From Chthoniobacteraceae bacterium (GTDB lineage: Bacteria > Verrucomicrobiota > Verrucomicrobiia > Chthoniobacterales > Chthoniobacteraceae): a DNA stretch of 64,000 nt. Positions 34,873 to 43,906 of the stretch are shown one piece after another; the stretch's first letter is position 1; every line of letters starts with the position of its first letter. The DNA lies in assembly GCA_028293625.1 (NCBI GenBank), contig JAQGOL010000035.1:1-64000 (forward strand), read 5' to 3'. A program made the position numbers and the translations under genes. The notes beneath the pieces are model-generated. The model was not told the DNA's origin, made no database searches, and worked only from the letters and a program-made list of their open reading frames with translations.

Positions 34873-37800
34873 ATGAAATTCTCCCCCTTTGGACTACTCA
34901 CACTTGTATCTCTGACAACCTCCGCGCTGGCGGCCGGAGCGGATCCTTTCCAGGAACTTGTCAGGCCAACCGAACCACTCACTCCCGCTCAGGAACAGGC
35001 TGCATTCCATCTGCCGGCGGGCTTTGAAATCCAGCTCGTGGCCAGCGAACCGGACCTTCGCAAGCCGATGAATATGCAGTGGGATGTGCTCGGCCGGTTG
35101 TGGATTACCGAATCGCGCGAGTATCCTTTTGCCATCAAGGACGGCTCGCCGGGCCGCGATACGGTGCGGATTTTTTCGGATTTCGGCGCCGACGGCAAAG
35201 CGCGCAAGGTGGAGATCTTTGCCGACGGATTAAATGTGCCGACGGGCCTTTACCCGTTTCGTTCGGCCAATGCGGCCGGGAAGCTGACCTGGAAATGTGT
35301 GGTCTGGAGCATTCCCAATATCTGGTTGATGGAAGACACCGATGGCGATGGGAAAGCGGATAAACGCGAGCCGCTCTACGGGCCGCTCGGTTGGGAACGC
35401 GATACGCACGGCAATCTCTCCTCGTTCCGGCGCGGCCAGGATGGCTGGCTTTACGGCACGCACGGGTTCAACAACGAAAGCACGATTCGCGGACGCGACG
35501 GCAGCGAGCTGCATATTCAAAGCGGCAATACGTGGCGGATCCGCCTCGATGGAACACGGGTGGAAGGCAATACATGGGGACAGGTCAATCCGTTTGGCCT
35601 TTGCTGGGACGATCGCGGCAATCTCTTTAGCGCTGACTGCCATAGCTCGCCGATTTATCAGCTTCTGCGCGGCGCTTATTATCCGAGTTTTGGCAAACCG
35701 CACGACGGGCTTGGATTCGCCCCTCAGACGATCCTTCATTCCCATGGGAGCACTGCCATTTGCGCGCCGATTTATGTGAGCGACCCGGCCTGGCCCGCTG
35801 AGTTGCAGGATCACATGTTCGTGGGCAATGTGCAGACAAGCCGCATCAATCACGATGAGATCACGTGGCACGGCTCTTCTTCAAAAGGGAAGGAGATGCC
35901 CGATTTCCTCAGCACCGACGACCCGTGGTTTCGCCCGGTGGACCTTAGCTGGGGACCCGATGGCGCACTTTATGTCGCTGATTTTTATAACAAAATCATC
36001 GGCCATTACGAAGTTCCGCTCAATCACCCGGGCCGGGACCGTGAACGGGGACGGCTTTGGCGGATTGTTTATCGTGGCGGAAAGCCCGGACCAGGGACCG
36101 CGTTGCCCGCTGAATTGGCTGGTTTGATTGGAGAGCTCGGCAATGGGAATCCGACCCGCCGCACGCTGGCTTTAAATGAAATCTGCGATCGGTTCGGCGC
36201 ACAAGCCGTTCAACCGTTGAAAGACGCACTTCCGGCCAATTCTTTGCAAAAAGTCAACGCTCTCTGGGCGTTGAGCCGCCTGGGCGGACTTGAAGCCTCG
36301 CAGTTGCTGGCGGCAACCAAGGATGCCGATGCCTTGGTGCGTGTGCATGCCTTCCGCCTCGCCCGGGAATGGTGCGTCACCAAAACGACTCAGGGCAAGA
36401 TGCCTCAAACTGATGCGCTGGCCGCTGCCGCGCGCGCCGGTTTGAAAGATACCGATGGGTTGGTGGCCCGTTGCGCGGCCGAGGTGCTCGGCGCAAATCC
36501 GGCTTCAGAAAATATCCGTCCGTTGCTCGATCTGCTGCGGCGCGCGCCAAAGGATGACGATCATCTGATTCACCTCACCCGGCTGGCGTTGCGCGATCAA
36601 TGCCGCGCGGCGGATGTCACCGCCGATCTGGATGGATTCAGCGCCGAGGAGCTGCGTCCATTGCTTGAGATCATGCTTGCGGTGCCGGGAGAACAGACCG
36701 CCCTGTTGCGGTTTGCCTTGTTTGAAAAAATGGAAGTGCCCGCCGATTTGCTGGCCAAACAGCTGCCGAGCCTTGCCAAAAACCTGCCGCCCGCACGGAT
36801 CGATTCCCTGGTGGCACTGGCGCGCAAACGGCTGGGAGGAGATCGTGACGCCCAGGCCGCCGTTATTCAAAGCGTGCTTGAAGCGCTCGCCCAGCGCGGA
36901 ACCGAACCCGGACCGACATTGCGCGAATGGGGCGCTGAAGTCGCCACCGCGCTGCTTGAAGCAAAAGAAAACGCGCGTGAGGAATGGACCTTTGCGGCCC
37001 TGGACGGCTCGGCCGTGGCGCAATCGCCGTGGGTCATCCAGGAGCGTCCGTGCGCCGATGGCCAAAAAGCCCAGGTAATCTCCAGTTTTCCTCGCGGCGA
37101 ACAACTCACCGGCGTTCTCCGAAGCGCTTCCTTTGCGCTCCCGGAGACGCTCCGTTTTTATCTGTGCGGCCACGATGGACAACCTGAGCAGCCCGCTAAA
37201 AAGAAAAACGGGATCCGGTTGCGCGATGCCGCCGATGGCAAGGTGCTGCGGGAAGCGGCTCCTCCGCGCAATGATACCGCCCAGCGCATTGAATGGAAGC
37301 TTCAGGAATTCAAAGGACGCTCCGGATATATTGAAATCACCGACGGCGACACCGGGGCCGCGTATGCATGGCTGGCGGCGGGTCGTTTTGAACCGGCATT
37401 GCCACAACTGGCACTGCGTGATCCGAGCGCGGGGGCTTATGGCAAAGCGCTGGCCGCCGACCTTGCGCGCGGCCTCCATTTAAAAGCCGTCGCGCCTCAA
37501 CTCTCCATTTTGCTGGCTGATCGCAAAATCGATGGCGCTTCCCGGGTTTCCGCAGCCCGTGCGCTGCTTTCCATCGACACAGCTTACAGCGCAGAAGTCG
37601 GCGCGGTCCTCGGCAACGATGCCACGCCGCTTGATCAGCGCGAAAAACTTGCCGCCGCGCTTGGCGAAGCAAAATCGCCCGCGGCCGACTCGGCATTGAT
37701 TGCCGGGTTAAAAGCCGCACCACACCGGCTTCAGCTCACGCTGGCCACGGCGCTGGCCGGCACCCGCAATGGGGCCGAAGCGCTTGTCTCTGCGTGCGCC

Positions 37801-38391
37801 GATGGACAGGCAGCGCCCGCGTTGCTTCGCGACAAGGCCCTGAGCGACCGGCTGAAGGCGATCAACAACGCGGCACTCAATACCCGGATTGAGCAATTGA
37901 CGGCCAATCTGCCTCCGGCCAATGCGGAACTCGACAAGCTGATTGCCGCGCGCCGGGCCGCCTTCGCTCCGGCGCAGGCAAATGCCGTTCGTGGAGCGGA
38001 TGTATTTGCCCGCAACTGCGCTGTCTGCCACGCGATCGACAACAAAGGCGGAAACATCGGTCCGCAGCTCGATGGCATTGGCGGGCGCGGGCCCGATCGG
38101 TTGCTTGAAGATATTCTCGACCCGAGCCGAAACGTCGACCGGGCTTTCCGGTTGCTGGTTGTCACCAAGCGCGATGGCAGCCTTGCCAGCGGCCTTTTCC
38201 GTCGCGAAGAAGGCTCGCAGCTCGTGCTTGCCGATCTCGCCGCCCAGGAAACGCGGATTGATAAAAACGACATTGTCACAAAGAAAGAGACTGAGACTTC
38301 GCTGATGCCGCCCAGTTTCGGCGAAGTCATCCCGGCCGCTGAACTGAGCGATTTGCTGGCTTATCTTTTAAGCAAGCAACCCAACAAATAA
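34873..38391 (+). CDS. PVC-type exported heme protein: propeller, HEAT repeats, C-terminal cytochrome c
   Basis: 1172 residues. Signal peptide (core FGLLTLVSLTTSALAAG). Residues about 45-400 are an NHL/glucose-dehydrogenase-like propeller (LWITESREYPFAIKDG, VPTGLYPF, HGFNNESTIRGRDG, LYVADFYNKIIGHYEV). A HEAT-type helical region follows (about 415-700, LNEICDRFGAQAVQPLKDAL). There is a galactose-binding-like stretch, and a C-terminal cytochrome c (about 1035-1172) with CAVCH and the downstream LMPPSF methionine. This order is the family often called the PVC-type heme-binding CxxCH or membrane-bound dehydrogenase protein, found in many Verrucomicrobiota and Planctomycetota. The electron donor is unknown. 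Confidence 0.92.
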   Translation: MKFSPFGLLTLVSLTTSALAAGADPFQELVRPTEPLTPAQEQAAFHLPAGFEIQLVASEPDLRKPMNMQWDVLGRLWITESREYPFAIKDGSPGRDTVRIFSDFGADGKARKVEIFADGLNVPTGLYPFRSANAAGKLTWKCVVWSIPNIWLMEDTDGDGKADKREPLYGPLGWERDTHGNLSSFRRGQDGWLYGTHGFNNESTIRGRDGSELHIQSGNTWRIRLDGTRVEGNTWGQVNPFGLCWDDRGNLFSADCHSSPIYQLLRGAYYPSFGKPHDGLGFAPQTILHSHGSTAICAPIYVSDPAWPAELQDHMFVGNVQTSRINHDEITWHGSSSKGKEMPDFLSTDDPWFRPVDLSWGPDGALYVADFYNKIIGHYEVPLNHPGRDRERGRLWRIVYRGGKPGPGTALPAELAGLIGELGNGNPTRRTLALNEICDRFGAQAVQPLKDALPANSLQKVNALWALSRLGGLEASQLLAATKDADALVRVHAFRLAREWCVTKTTQGKMPQTDALAAAARAGLKDTDGLVARCAAEVLGANPASENIRPLLDLLRRAPKDDDHLIHLTRLALRDQCRAADVTADLDGFSAEELRPLLEIMLAVPGEQTALLRFALFEKMEVPADLLAKQLPSLAKNLPPARIDSLVALARKRLGGDRDAQAAVIQSVLEALAQRGTEPGPTLREWGAEVATALLEAKENAREEWTFAALDGSAVAQSPWVIQERPCADGQKAQVISSFPRGEQLTGVLRSASFALPETLRFYLCGHDGQPEQPAKKKNGIRLRDAADGKVLREAAPPRNDTAQRIEWKLQEFKGRSGYIEITDGDTGAAYAWLAAGRFEPALPQLALRDPSAGAYGKALAADLARGLHLKAVAPQLSILLADRKIDGASRVSAARALLSIDTAYSAEVGAVLGNDATPLDQREKLAAALGEAKSPAADSALIAGLKAAPHRLQLTLATALAGTRNGAEALVSACADGQAAPALLRDKALSDRLKAINNAALNTRIEQLTANLPPANAELDKLIAARRAAFAPAQANAVRGADVFARNCAVCHAIDNKGGNIGPQLDGIGGRGPDRLLEDILDPSRNVDRAFRLLVVTKRDGSLASGLFRREEGSQLVLADLAAQETRIDKNDIVTKKETETSLMPPSFGEVIPAAELSDLLAYLLSKQPNK

Positions 38392-38395
38392 CGCC

Positions 38396-38608
38396 GTGCC
38401 GGAGACGCCTTTTTTCAAGCGGTGCATCCCTGGAATTCCATGCGTGCCAGCCGCCCTTCTGTTTTCTCCGGAAGCGAAGGCGGTCACGGCGGGCGAGTTT
38501 TACAGCGATCCGCCCACGCTCCATTCGCTGGCGTTGCGGTGGTTTGTGGAGGGCGATGAGAACGGCAATGCCACGGTTGCCGTCGACTATCGCGAAACGG
38601 TCAGATAA
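38396..38608 (+). pseudogene. Truncated N-terminal fragment of an exported PVC protein
   Basis: 70 residues from GTG 38396, five bases after the heme protein stop. The segment EFYSDPPTLHSLALRWFVEG followed by DENGNATVAVDYRETV resembles the N-terminal Ig-like module of large PVC proteins (PPTLxxLGFxWxIEGDDNRNA in my recollection). Those proteins are many hundreds of residues, so this stops far too early. No continuation of the domain is visible in other frames downstream. It is probably the remains of a deleted gene. Confidence 0.4.
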
Positions 38609-38855
38609 AACACAATGTTCACATTGCAAGAGAGGCGAATGAACGCTATTCGATTATCTGTCCGGCAAAGCCGTTGAAGGAAGTGCCCACGTTTGAACTT
38701 GTGCACTGAACGATGCTCAAACTCCTCCCGTTGAACAGCAACCGCCCTTAAGCCGATGAGTTGTTCGCATTGCTGATGAGAGAGTATTTGAGCCTCCTGC
38801 TTTCCCTGGAAAGAAGTCGACGCCGTAACAAAAGACCTCCACCCTAAAAACGCTC
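38609..38855. other. Intergenic stretch, no gene seen
   Basis: Non-coding, between the gene fragment and the response regulator. It may contain decayed sequence of the truncated gene. It must hold the regulator promoter, although no clear pair is visible. Confidence 0.35.
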
Positions 38856-39236
38856 ATGGCTCGTATTTTACTTATTGAAGACGACAATCACCTGCGTCCG
38901 TTGCTCTTTGGAATGCTTCAGGCAGCAGGCCATGAGGTCGCGCAGGCGTCCAACGGCAAGGAAGGGCTGACGGCCTTTAACGAATGGGAGCCGGAGATTG
39001 TGATTACCGATCTCATGATGCCGGAAAAGGATGGCCTGGAGATCATCATGGAGTTGCGGCGCAAGAACCCGAAACTGCAGATCATCGCGATGTCGGGCGG
39101 CATCGAACTGACCAAGCTCAATTTGCTGCCGGTCGCTCAAAAGCTGGGCGCCGTGCGTACCCTCGCCAAGCCATTCCGCCCGCGACAGCTTCTTGAAGCA
39201 GTAAGCGAAGCGCTTGAGATGGCGTCAAAAAGCTGA
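38856..39236 (+). CDS. Single-domain response regulator
   Basis: 126 residues, a receiver domain only. The acidic pair is in LLIEDDNHLRP, the phosphoacceptor Asp in IVITDLMMPEKDG, the switch serine in IIAMSGG and the conserved Lys in LAKPFRPRQLLEAV. It has no output domain and no adjacent kinase, so it may work as a phospho-relay or protein-interaction switch with a kinase coded elsewhere. It is followed by a strong hairpin at 39282-39308, indicating a single-gene transcript. Confidence 0.93.
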   Translation: MARILLIEDDNHLRPLLFGMLQAAGHEVAQASNGKEGLTAFNEWEPEIVITDLMMPEKDGLEIIMELRRKNPKLQIIAMSGGIELTKLNLLPVAQKLGAVRTLAKPFRPRQLLEAVSEALEMASKS

Positions 39237-39281
39237 CCGCCTCGCTCCACCGCGATAAGCACATTACCCTGGCATGCAGAA

Positions 39282-39308
39282 ATAGCCGCCTCGGAATGAG
39301 GCGGCTAT
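39282..39308 (+). terminator. Intrinsic-terminator-like hairpin after the response regulator
   Basis: ATAGCCGCCTC and GAGGCGGCTAT pair perfectly (11 bp) over the loop GGAAT, 45 bases after the stop of the response regulator. No long T-run follows, only ATTT, so a bidirectional or Rho-assisted stop is possible. A second imperfect hairpin lies at about 39336-39366 (TTCCCTTTTTGC with GCAAAGGGAA) between the two convergent genes. Confidence 0.7.
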
Positions 39309-39375
39309 GAAATTTCATGCGCTTTGGAAACGCCCTTCCCTTTTTGCAAAAGGCAAAGGGAAAAACCGGACTGCC

Positions 39376-39609
39376 TTAAAGCTTGCCTTCAAACTCCACC
39401 AAGCGCTGGAGCGCTTCGAGAAAATCGCGGAAAGCAGCGGCGGGAAGCATGATCGTGTCGCGCCGGCCACCGACGTCTTCGGTGATCTTCAGGAAACGGC
39501 CGCGCTGATTCTCTTTGAGATCGAGAAAGAACATCTTCCGCTCGATGGCCACCTTCTCGGATGCGATCGGTTCGGACCCCATTCGTTCCCCTGGATTCTG
39601 GTTCATCAT
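39376..39609 (-). CDS. PUR-alpha-like nucleic-acid-binding protein (DUF3276 type)
   Basis: 77 residues. One PUR repeat: SEKVAIERKMFFLDLKENQR, GRFLKITEDVGGRRDTIMLP, and a final helix AFRDFLEALQRLVEF. The beta-beta-beta-beta-alpha pattern and SEKV...KxxFFDLKEN are the marks of the bacterial PUR/BpuR family, which binds single-stranded DNA or RNA and, in Borrelia, regulates translation and transcription. Two ATG codons stand together at the start. The hairpins in its 5' leader (39633-39690) are noted separately. Confidence 0.82.
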   Translation of the reverse strand: MMNQNPGERMGSEPIASEKVAIERKMFFLDLKENQRGRFLKITEDVGGRRDTIMLPAAAFRDFLEALQRLVEFEGKL

Positions 39610-39632
39610 ATAACAAAGAATTACTGACTCGC

Positions 39633-39690
39633 CCGGTGCTCGTGAGAGGACCGGTCAACGAGGCCAACCACTGTAGGGAGAAATCCTACC
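39633..39690 (-). promoter_or_regulatory. Two hairpins in the leader of the PUR-type gene
   Basis: Read on the minus strand, CCGGTcCTC-TCAC-GAGcACCGG (39633-39654) forms a 5+3 bp stem with one symmetric C-C mismatch and a four-base loop, ending 23 bases before the ATG. Just upstream GTAGG and CCTAC (39674-39690) enclose a seven-base loop. No T-run follows. The pair could be a leader regulating this RNA-binding protein, or part of the end of trpS. It matches no riboswitch family I know. Confidence 0.4.
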
Positions 39691-39741
39691 GGGGCAACAG
39701 GGAAAATGAGGAAAACGCTCGGGGCGAAACCGGAGATGCAT

Positions 39742-40713
39742 TTATCGGAGTCCGATTGCGTGGCGAATGCGTTGCATGGTGATTATCGCCACCGCTTCAG
39801 CCCGTTGTGCGCCTTCTTTTAAAACCCGGTCGACTTCCCCGGGGTCGCGCGCCAATTCTTCCCGCCGGGCGCGCATCGGGGCAAAATAAGCCCAGACCGC
39901 TTCAAAGAGCCGTTTTTTGAACTCGCCGTATCCGATGCCGCCAGCGCGGAAATCGTCTTCCATCCGGCGCAAATCAGCCTCGGAGGCAAAGAGTTTGTAA
40001 AGCGCCACGATGGAGGAGGTTGCGGGTTCCTTGGGCTCCTCGACCGCGGCGGAATCGGTCGTGATGCTCATGATTTTTTTGCGCAGCGCTTTTTCCTCCG
40101 GGAAAAGCTCGATGGTGTTCTCGTAACTTTTGCTCATCTTGCGGCCGTCGAGGCCGGGGATGGTTTCCGTCTCGGGAAGAATGCTCGCTTCAGGCACGGT
40201 CAGGATTTTCCCGTAAAGCGCGTTGATTTTATGGGCGAGATCGCGTGTTACCTCAACGTGCTGTTTCTGGTCCCGGCCAACCGGCACAACATTGCTGTCG
40301 TAAAGGAGGATATCGGCCGCCATCAGGACCGGATACGCAAAGAGGCCGTGCGAGGGGATCTTCTCGTTGGCGAGATGATCTTTGTACGCATGGCAGTTTT
40401 CGAGCATCGGCATCGGCGTCACACAGCTCAGGATCCAGGAAAGTTCGGTGACTTGCGGCACGTCGCTCTGGCGAAAAAGCACCGCCTTGGCCGGGTCGAG
40501 TCCGCACGCGAGGAAATCGAGCGCCACGCCGCGGGAAAATTCCCGGAGTGACTTGGGATCGCGCACCGTGGTGAGCGCATGATAATCGGCGATAAAATAG
40601 AATGCTTCGCCGCGGTCCTGCCATTCGATGGCCGGGCGCATCATGCCGAAGTAGTTTCCGATATGCGGTTTTCCGGTCGGTTTAATGCCGGAGAGAATGC
40701 GAGGCGTGGCCAT
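39742..40713 (-). CDS. trpS: Tryptophanyl-tRNA synthetase
   Basis: 323 residues from ATG 40713 (MATPRILSGIKPTGKPHIGN). Class I marks: the HIGH-type motif KPHIGNYFG and KMSKS in GLDGRKMSKSYEN. Other conserved blocks are FYFIADYHALT, VLFRQSDVP, WILSCVTPM, LMAADILLYDS and VPVGRDQKQHVEVTRDLA. Charges tRNA-Trp. It is 42 bp downstream of the second paralogue on the same strand and might be read through from it, although a housekeeping promoter is expected. Confidence 0.96.
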   Translation of the reverse strand: MATPRILSGIKPTGKPHIGNYFGMMRPAIEWQDRGEAFYFIADYHALTTVRDPKSLREFSRGVALDFLACGLDPAKAVLFRQSDVPQVTELSWILSCVTPMPMLENCHAYKDHLANEKIPSHGLFAYPVLMAADILLYDSNVVPVGRDQKQHVEVTRDLAHKINALYGKILTVPEASILPETETIPGLDGRKMSKSYENTIELFPEEKALRKKIMSITTDSAAVEEPKEPATSSIVALYKLFASEADLRRMEDDFRAGGIGYGEFKKRLFEAVWAYFAPMRARREELARDPGEVDRVLKEGAQRAEAVAIITMQRIRHAIGLR

Positions 40714-40755
40714 AGGAAAAAGAGCGCGCACCTTTCGCGAGGGCACCGGGCGATG

Positions 40756-42249
40756 TCAAGGCCGGGCGGCCTGATAGCTCCAGACCCAATCGCTCTGTTG
40801 CGTGACGGTTTTTTTCAAATCACTGCTGCCCCCATCGTCTTTTTGGTTCAGAGCACGCGAATAAAGGAAAAAGCGTCCGTCCTCGGTTTTGCGGTAAAGA
40901 AATGGCAGATCGGCAAAGAGTTCACGTGGCAGCGAGGGAAGATAGGAGGGGACCAATGCTTCGAGCGTCTCCGGATATTCGTGGGCGCTTCGGAATTGTT
41001 CCAGGGCGATGGCTATGCGTGCCAGTTGCACGACGGTCCAGGTCGACACATACCGCTTTTCAATCCCGCCGTAGACGTTTGCCGAACGAAGAAAGCCAAA
41101 ACAGAACCGACGCGGATTTCTTTGAAGCAACCAGTCACTTGATGCCGGGGATTCGTCGCTCAAGTCGAAACGTTGCGCGGGTAAATCCACCCGGGCGAGC
41201 TGCGTATCTATGCAGTGGTTGGCCGCGAGTTGATTTTGACGATGCCATCCAGCCGGCATCCAGCGCTCAAGCCACGGCTCAAACGGCAATGCGTCGGGGC
41301 CAATGCCAAGGATGTCTTCCGAGGTTGATTTGATCAGCTTGTGCCGCTGCCAGAACGGCGCGGCACCGATTTGATCAAGGTGCTGATTGAGCAGCGCCCG
41401 TTCGCTTTGGACCGCGAACGTGTAATCCTCAAGAACATTGAGGGCTGCAAGATCGGCCGCCATTTTGCCCAACTCCACGGAATCCCACGCCTCGTCTTTG
41501 AGGCCAATTCGAACCGCGCTGCAAAGTTGCGAGAGGAAGCTGATCCGGACCAAGCCGGCAATGAGACTTGGCTCGTTTTGAATCGCGCGATACATCCGCA
41601 AAATATCGTGCCACTCTTCATAAGCAGCGGCGCTTTCTCTTTTGTTTAAGCGGGCTGAAAGCCGGAGCGCCCGCAACGTTGTGGCATTTTGAAAGATTCC
41701 CAAGTGCGAGAGCTCCGCTTCAAAGCCTCGATTCCAAGGCACTGGAAACTGACCCGTCGGCTGTAGGCCGGCTTTATGCAAAGAATCGAGCAAAGGAGAA
41801 AAGCGTTCGAGCGCCAGCAACACATCGCCGGCAGCCGTTGGCCCCGGATCGGCAAGAAATTTGGAATGGACAAAATAGTCGCGCCACACGGTCAAATCGA
41901 CAAATCCCTGCCCGGGAAAACCGCCAAGGAAAGTCGCCGGTTTGCGTTCAGCGGGAAGTGCCAGCTGCGCCTTGGCGAGCATGGCAGCCTTGGGTTTTTC
42001 AAAAATTTCGTTGAAAAGTGGATGCGCCGTAAAGTTCTCCACATCCCGAAGCGGAGCTTGAAGAAACGCGGCGAGATCAAGTTTGGTTCCGTCTCGTGCG
42101 GCCCGGGCGCGATAGGCGGTCCAGACTTTCTCGCCGCGCCAGTTTTCGATCATTGCCAAACCAGCCAGGATTACAGCGGAAAAGGCGCTCAAAAGCAGCG
42201 TCCACTTGAGAATGCCAAACAAGATCGATCGGGAAGATAAAGCAGTCAC
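40756..42249 (-). CDS. Membrane-anchored paralogous protein B of the ECF sigma locus, unknown function
   Basis: 497 residues, GTG start at 42249. An N-terminal membrane span (about 12-32, LKWTLLLSAFSAVILAGLAM) is followed by a large outside domain rich in helices. It aligns end to end with the next upstream gene: WRGEKVWTAYRARAARDGTK, LERFSPLLDSLHKAG, FQNATTLRALRLSARLNKRE, NEPSLIAGLVRISFLSQL, and LNVLEDYTFAVQSERALLNQ. The C-terminus (ALEQFRSAHEYPETLEALVP, YRKTEDGRFFLYS) resembles the end of type II secretion pseudopilins, which suggests an ancient fusion. I recognise no family. 151 bp separate it from the other paralogue, with no clear terminator. Confidence 0.7.
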   Translation of the reverse strand: MTALSSRSILFGILKWTLLLSAFSAVILAGLAMIENWRGEKVWTAYRARAARDGTKLDLAAFLQAPLRDVENFTAHPLFNEIFEKPKAAMLAKAQLALPAERKPATFLGGFPGQGFVDLTVWRDYFVHSKFLADPGPTAAGDVLLALERFSPLLDSLHKAGLQPTGQFPVPWNRGFEAELSHLGIFQNATTLRALRLSARLNKRESAAAYEEWHDILRMYRAIQNEPSLIAGLVRISFLSQLCSAVRIGLKDEAWDSVELGKMAADLAALNVLEDYTFAVQSERALLNQHLDQIGAAPFWQRHKLIKSTSEDILGIGPDALPFEPWLERWMPAGWHRQNQLAANHCIDTQLARVDLPAQRFDLSDESPASSDWLLQRNPRRFCFGFLRSANVYGGIEKRYVSTWTVVQLARIAIALEQFRSAHEYPETLEALVPSYLPSLPRELFADLPFLYRKTEDGRFFLYSRALNQKDDGGSSDLKKTVTQQSDWVWSYQAARP

Positions 42250-42400
42250 AGCCCCTGGGTTATTAATGACGGTGCGGGGCGTGCAACAACCATCGGTGCA
42301 CTAATGTTTGCTCTTCTGTGAAGCCGGGCAGAGTCAGATCCAGCCCTACCTGACGAAAACCAAGTCGTCGAGCGCACTGAAATCGGCGCCTGAAGCCGGT

Positions 42401-43903
42401 CTATTTCCAAAGCGCAACGTTGACAGCGGCCGGGTAACGCCAGACCCAGTCGGGCTGAGAGCGAACGTCCCGTTCGGGTGCAACCATTGCGCTGTCGTCG
42501 CGGCGATTGATGGCGATTGACCAGAGCTCAAAACTCCCGGTTGGGGTGCGGTGATAACGCATCGGCGCGCCGTCCATCACGTCGCGCGGGATCGACGGGA
42601 TAAAGTCCGGGATCAGTTCCTCAAGGCGCTGGGGGAAGCTGCTTTTGGCGCGATGAAACCGTTCCAGAGCACAGGCAATATCGGTTTGTCCGACTCGGGT
42701 ATGGGCGGCAAAATAATTGGCCGCAATCGGCTCATAAGCGGGCAGAAGCAGGTTGGTTGGCGCGTAATAAATCCGGCGCCAGAGCGAGCTGCCGCACATC
42801 CGGTCAAACTCGATTTTTTGGCCGGCATCGGGTTGCACGACGCCGGTTCGGGGGTCGAGACGGTCAAGGGATTGATCAAAAAGCTGGTTGATCAGCACCT
42901 GGTTTTGAAGCCACCAGCCGCGCGGATAGATGCCGGTGAAAAGGGCGGCGCTTGCAGCCTGCGGTTTGCCATCGACTGAAATGGCAACCAGCTCGATGAG
43001 GCCGCTCATTCCCCGGTCGCTGAGCGCGCCGAGAGTGGAATTGAGGCCGCCCCTTTCACTGCCAAGGCTGAAGCTGTAATCCTCCATCAGATTGAGCGCG
43101 CGAAGATCGGTTTGCAGGGCGCGCAACTGCGGCTCGGCCCATTGATGCCCGGCAAGCCCATCCCAGACGCCGTTGATCAGGCGGTTGATCATCGAGATGC
43201 GGACAAGGCCGCAGAGCACGACCGGTTCATTGCGAAGCCCCTGGTAGAGGTTTAAACCATCGGAAAAATCGGCATACGCGGCCTCGCTTTCATTGGCGGC
43301 AAGATGCGCGCTCATTCGCAGGGCAACCAGGGCGGTGGCTTGCTGAAAGGTCGGCAGATGCGGGAGGAGCGCGCTGAACCCGTCGCTCCATTTGACGGGA
43401 AACCGCGAGAATGGACGGGTGCCGGCCTCATGCACCTGTTCTAAAGCCGGTTTATAGTGTTCCAGGGCGCGCAGGACGTCGCGGGCAGCATCCGGCCCTG
43501 GCGCGTCGAGCAGTTTTGCTTTCACAAAAAAGTCGCGCCACGCCGCCAGATCGATCCGTTGGGTTTTAAGCAAATCGGCGGTATTCGGACGGGGATCTTT
43601 GACCGTTGGAAAAGCAAACGTCTGGGGAGCGGGCTTGCCGTTTTGAGCCGCTATGAACGGCTCCTGGAAAACCGGCAGCGCGGCAAAATTCTGCGCGTCG
43701 GGGATATCCGCCGACAGATAATCCTCAAGCACAAGCTTTGTGCCGCGGTGGATGGAGGCGGCCTGGTAAGCGGCCCATGCGCGTCGGCCGCGCCATCCTT
43801 CCTCGACGTAAATTGCGACAAGAAGCGTGGCCACGCAGGCGAAGACAAAGAGCAGGCGCAGCACAATGGTCCTTCTGCACAGGCGGGAGAAAAAGGGTTT
43901 CAT
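42401..43903 (-). CDS. Membrane-anchored paralogous protein A of the ECF sigma locus, unknown function
   Basis: 500 residues, ATG 43903, three bases after the stop of the one-span small protein, so co-translated with it. Architecture as in the paralogue at 40756: an N-terminal span (about 12-30, VLRLLFVFACVATLLVAIYV), WRGRRAWAAYQAASIHRGTK, LEHYKPALEQVHEAGTRPF, FQQATALVALRMSAHLAANE, NEPVVLCGLVRISMINRLIN, LNLMEDYSFSLGSERGGLNS, and a pseudopilin-like end (ALERFHRAKSSFPQRLEELI, RYHRTPTGSFELWS). The outside domain has a conserved NEPxxxxGLVRISxxxxL core. Possibly an envelope stress or cargo-binding protein controlled by the neighbouring sigma factor, which is inference. Confidence 0.7.
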   Translation of the reverse strand: MKPFFSRLCRRTIVLRLLFVFACVATLLVAIYVEEGWRGRRAWAAYQAASIHRGTKLVLEDYLSADIPDAQNFAALPVFQEPFIAAQNGKPAPQTFAFPTVKDPRPNTADLLKTQRIDLAAWRDFFVKAKLLDAPGPDAARDVLRALEHYKPALEQVHEAGTRPFSRFPVKWSDGFSALLPHLPTFQQATALVALRMSAHLAANESEAAYADFSDGLNLYQGLRNEPVVLCGLVRISMINRLINGVWDGLAGHQWAEPQLRALQTDLRALNLMEDYSFSLGSERGGLNSTLGALSDRGMSGLIELVAISVDGKPQAASAALFTGIYPRGWWLQNQVLINQLFDQSLDRLDPRTGVVQPDAGQKIEFDRMCGSSLWRRIYYAPTNLLLPAYEPIAANYFAAHTRVGQTDIACALERFHRAKSSFPQRLEELIPDFIPSIPRDVMDGAPMRYHRTPTGSFELWSIAINRRDDSAMVAPERDVRSQPDWVWRYPAAVNVALWK

Positions 43904-43906
43904 CGG

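Noticed and set aside
38856-39236. Pairing the regulator at 38856 with the histidine kinase at 59165
   Set aside because: They are 20 kb apart and of different classes (CheY-like receiver, HisKA_3 kinase), so nothing in the sequence links them.
39633-39690. Riboswitch upstream of the PUR gene
   Set aside because: The hairpins match no riboswitch consensus I know (SAM, cobalamin, c-di-GMP and glycine were considered), so only a leader structure is claimed.
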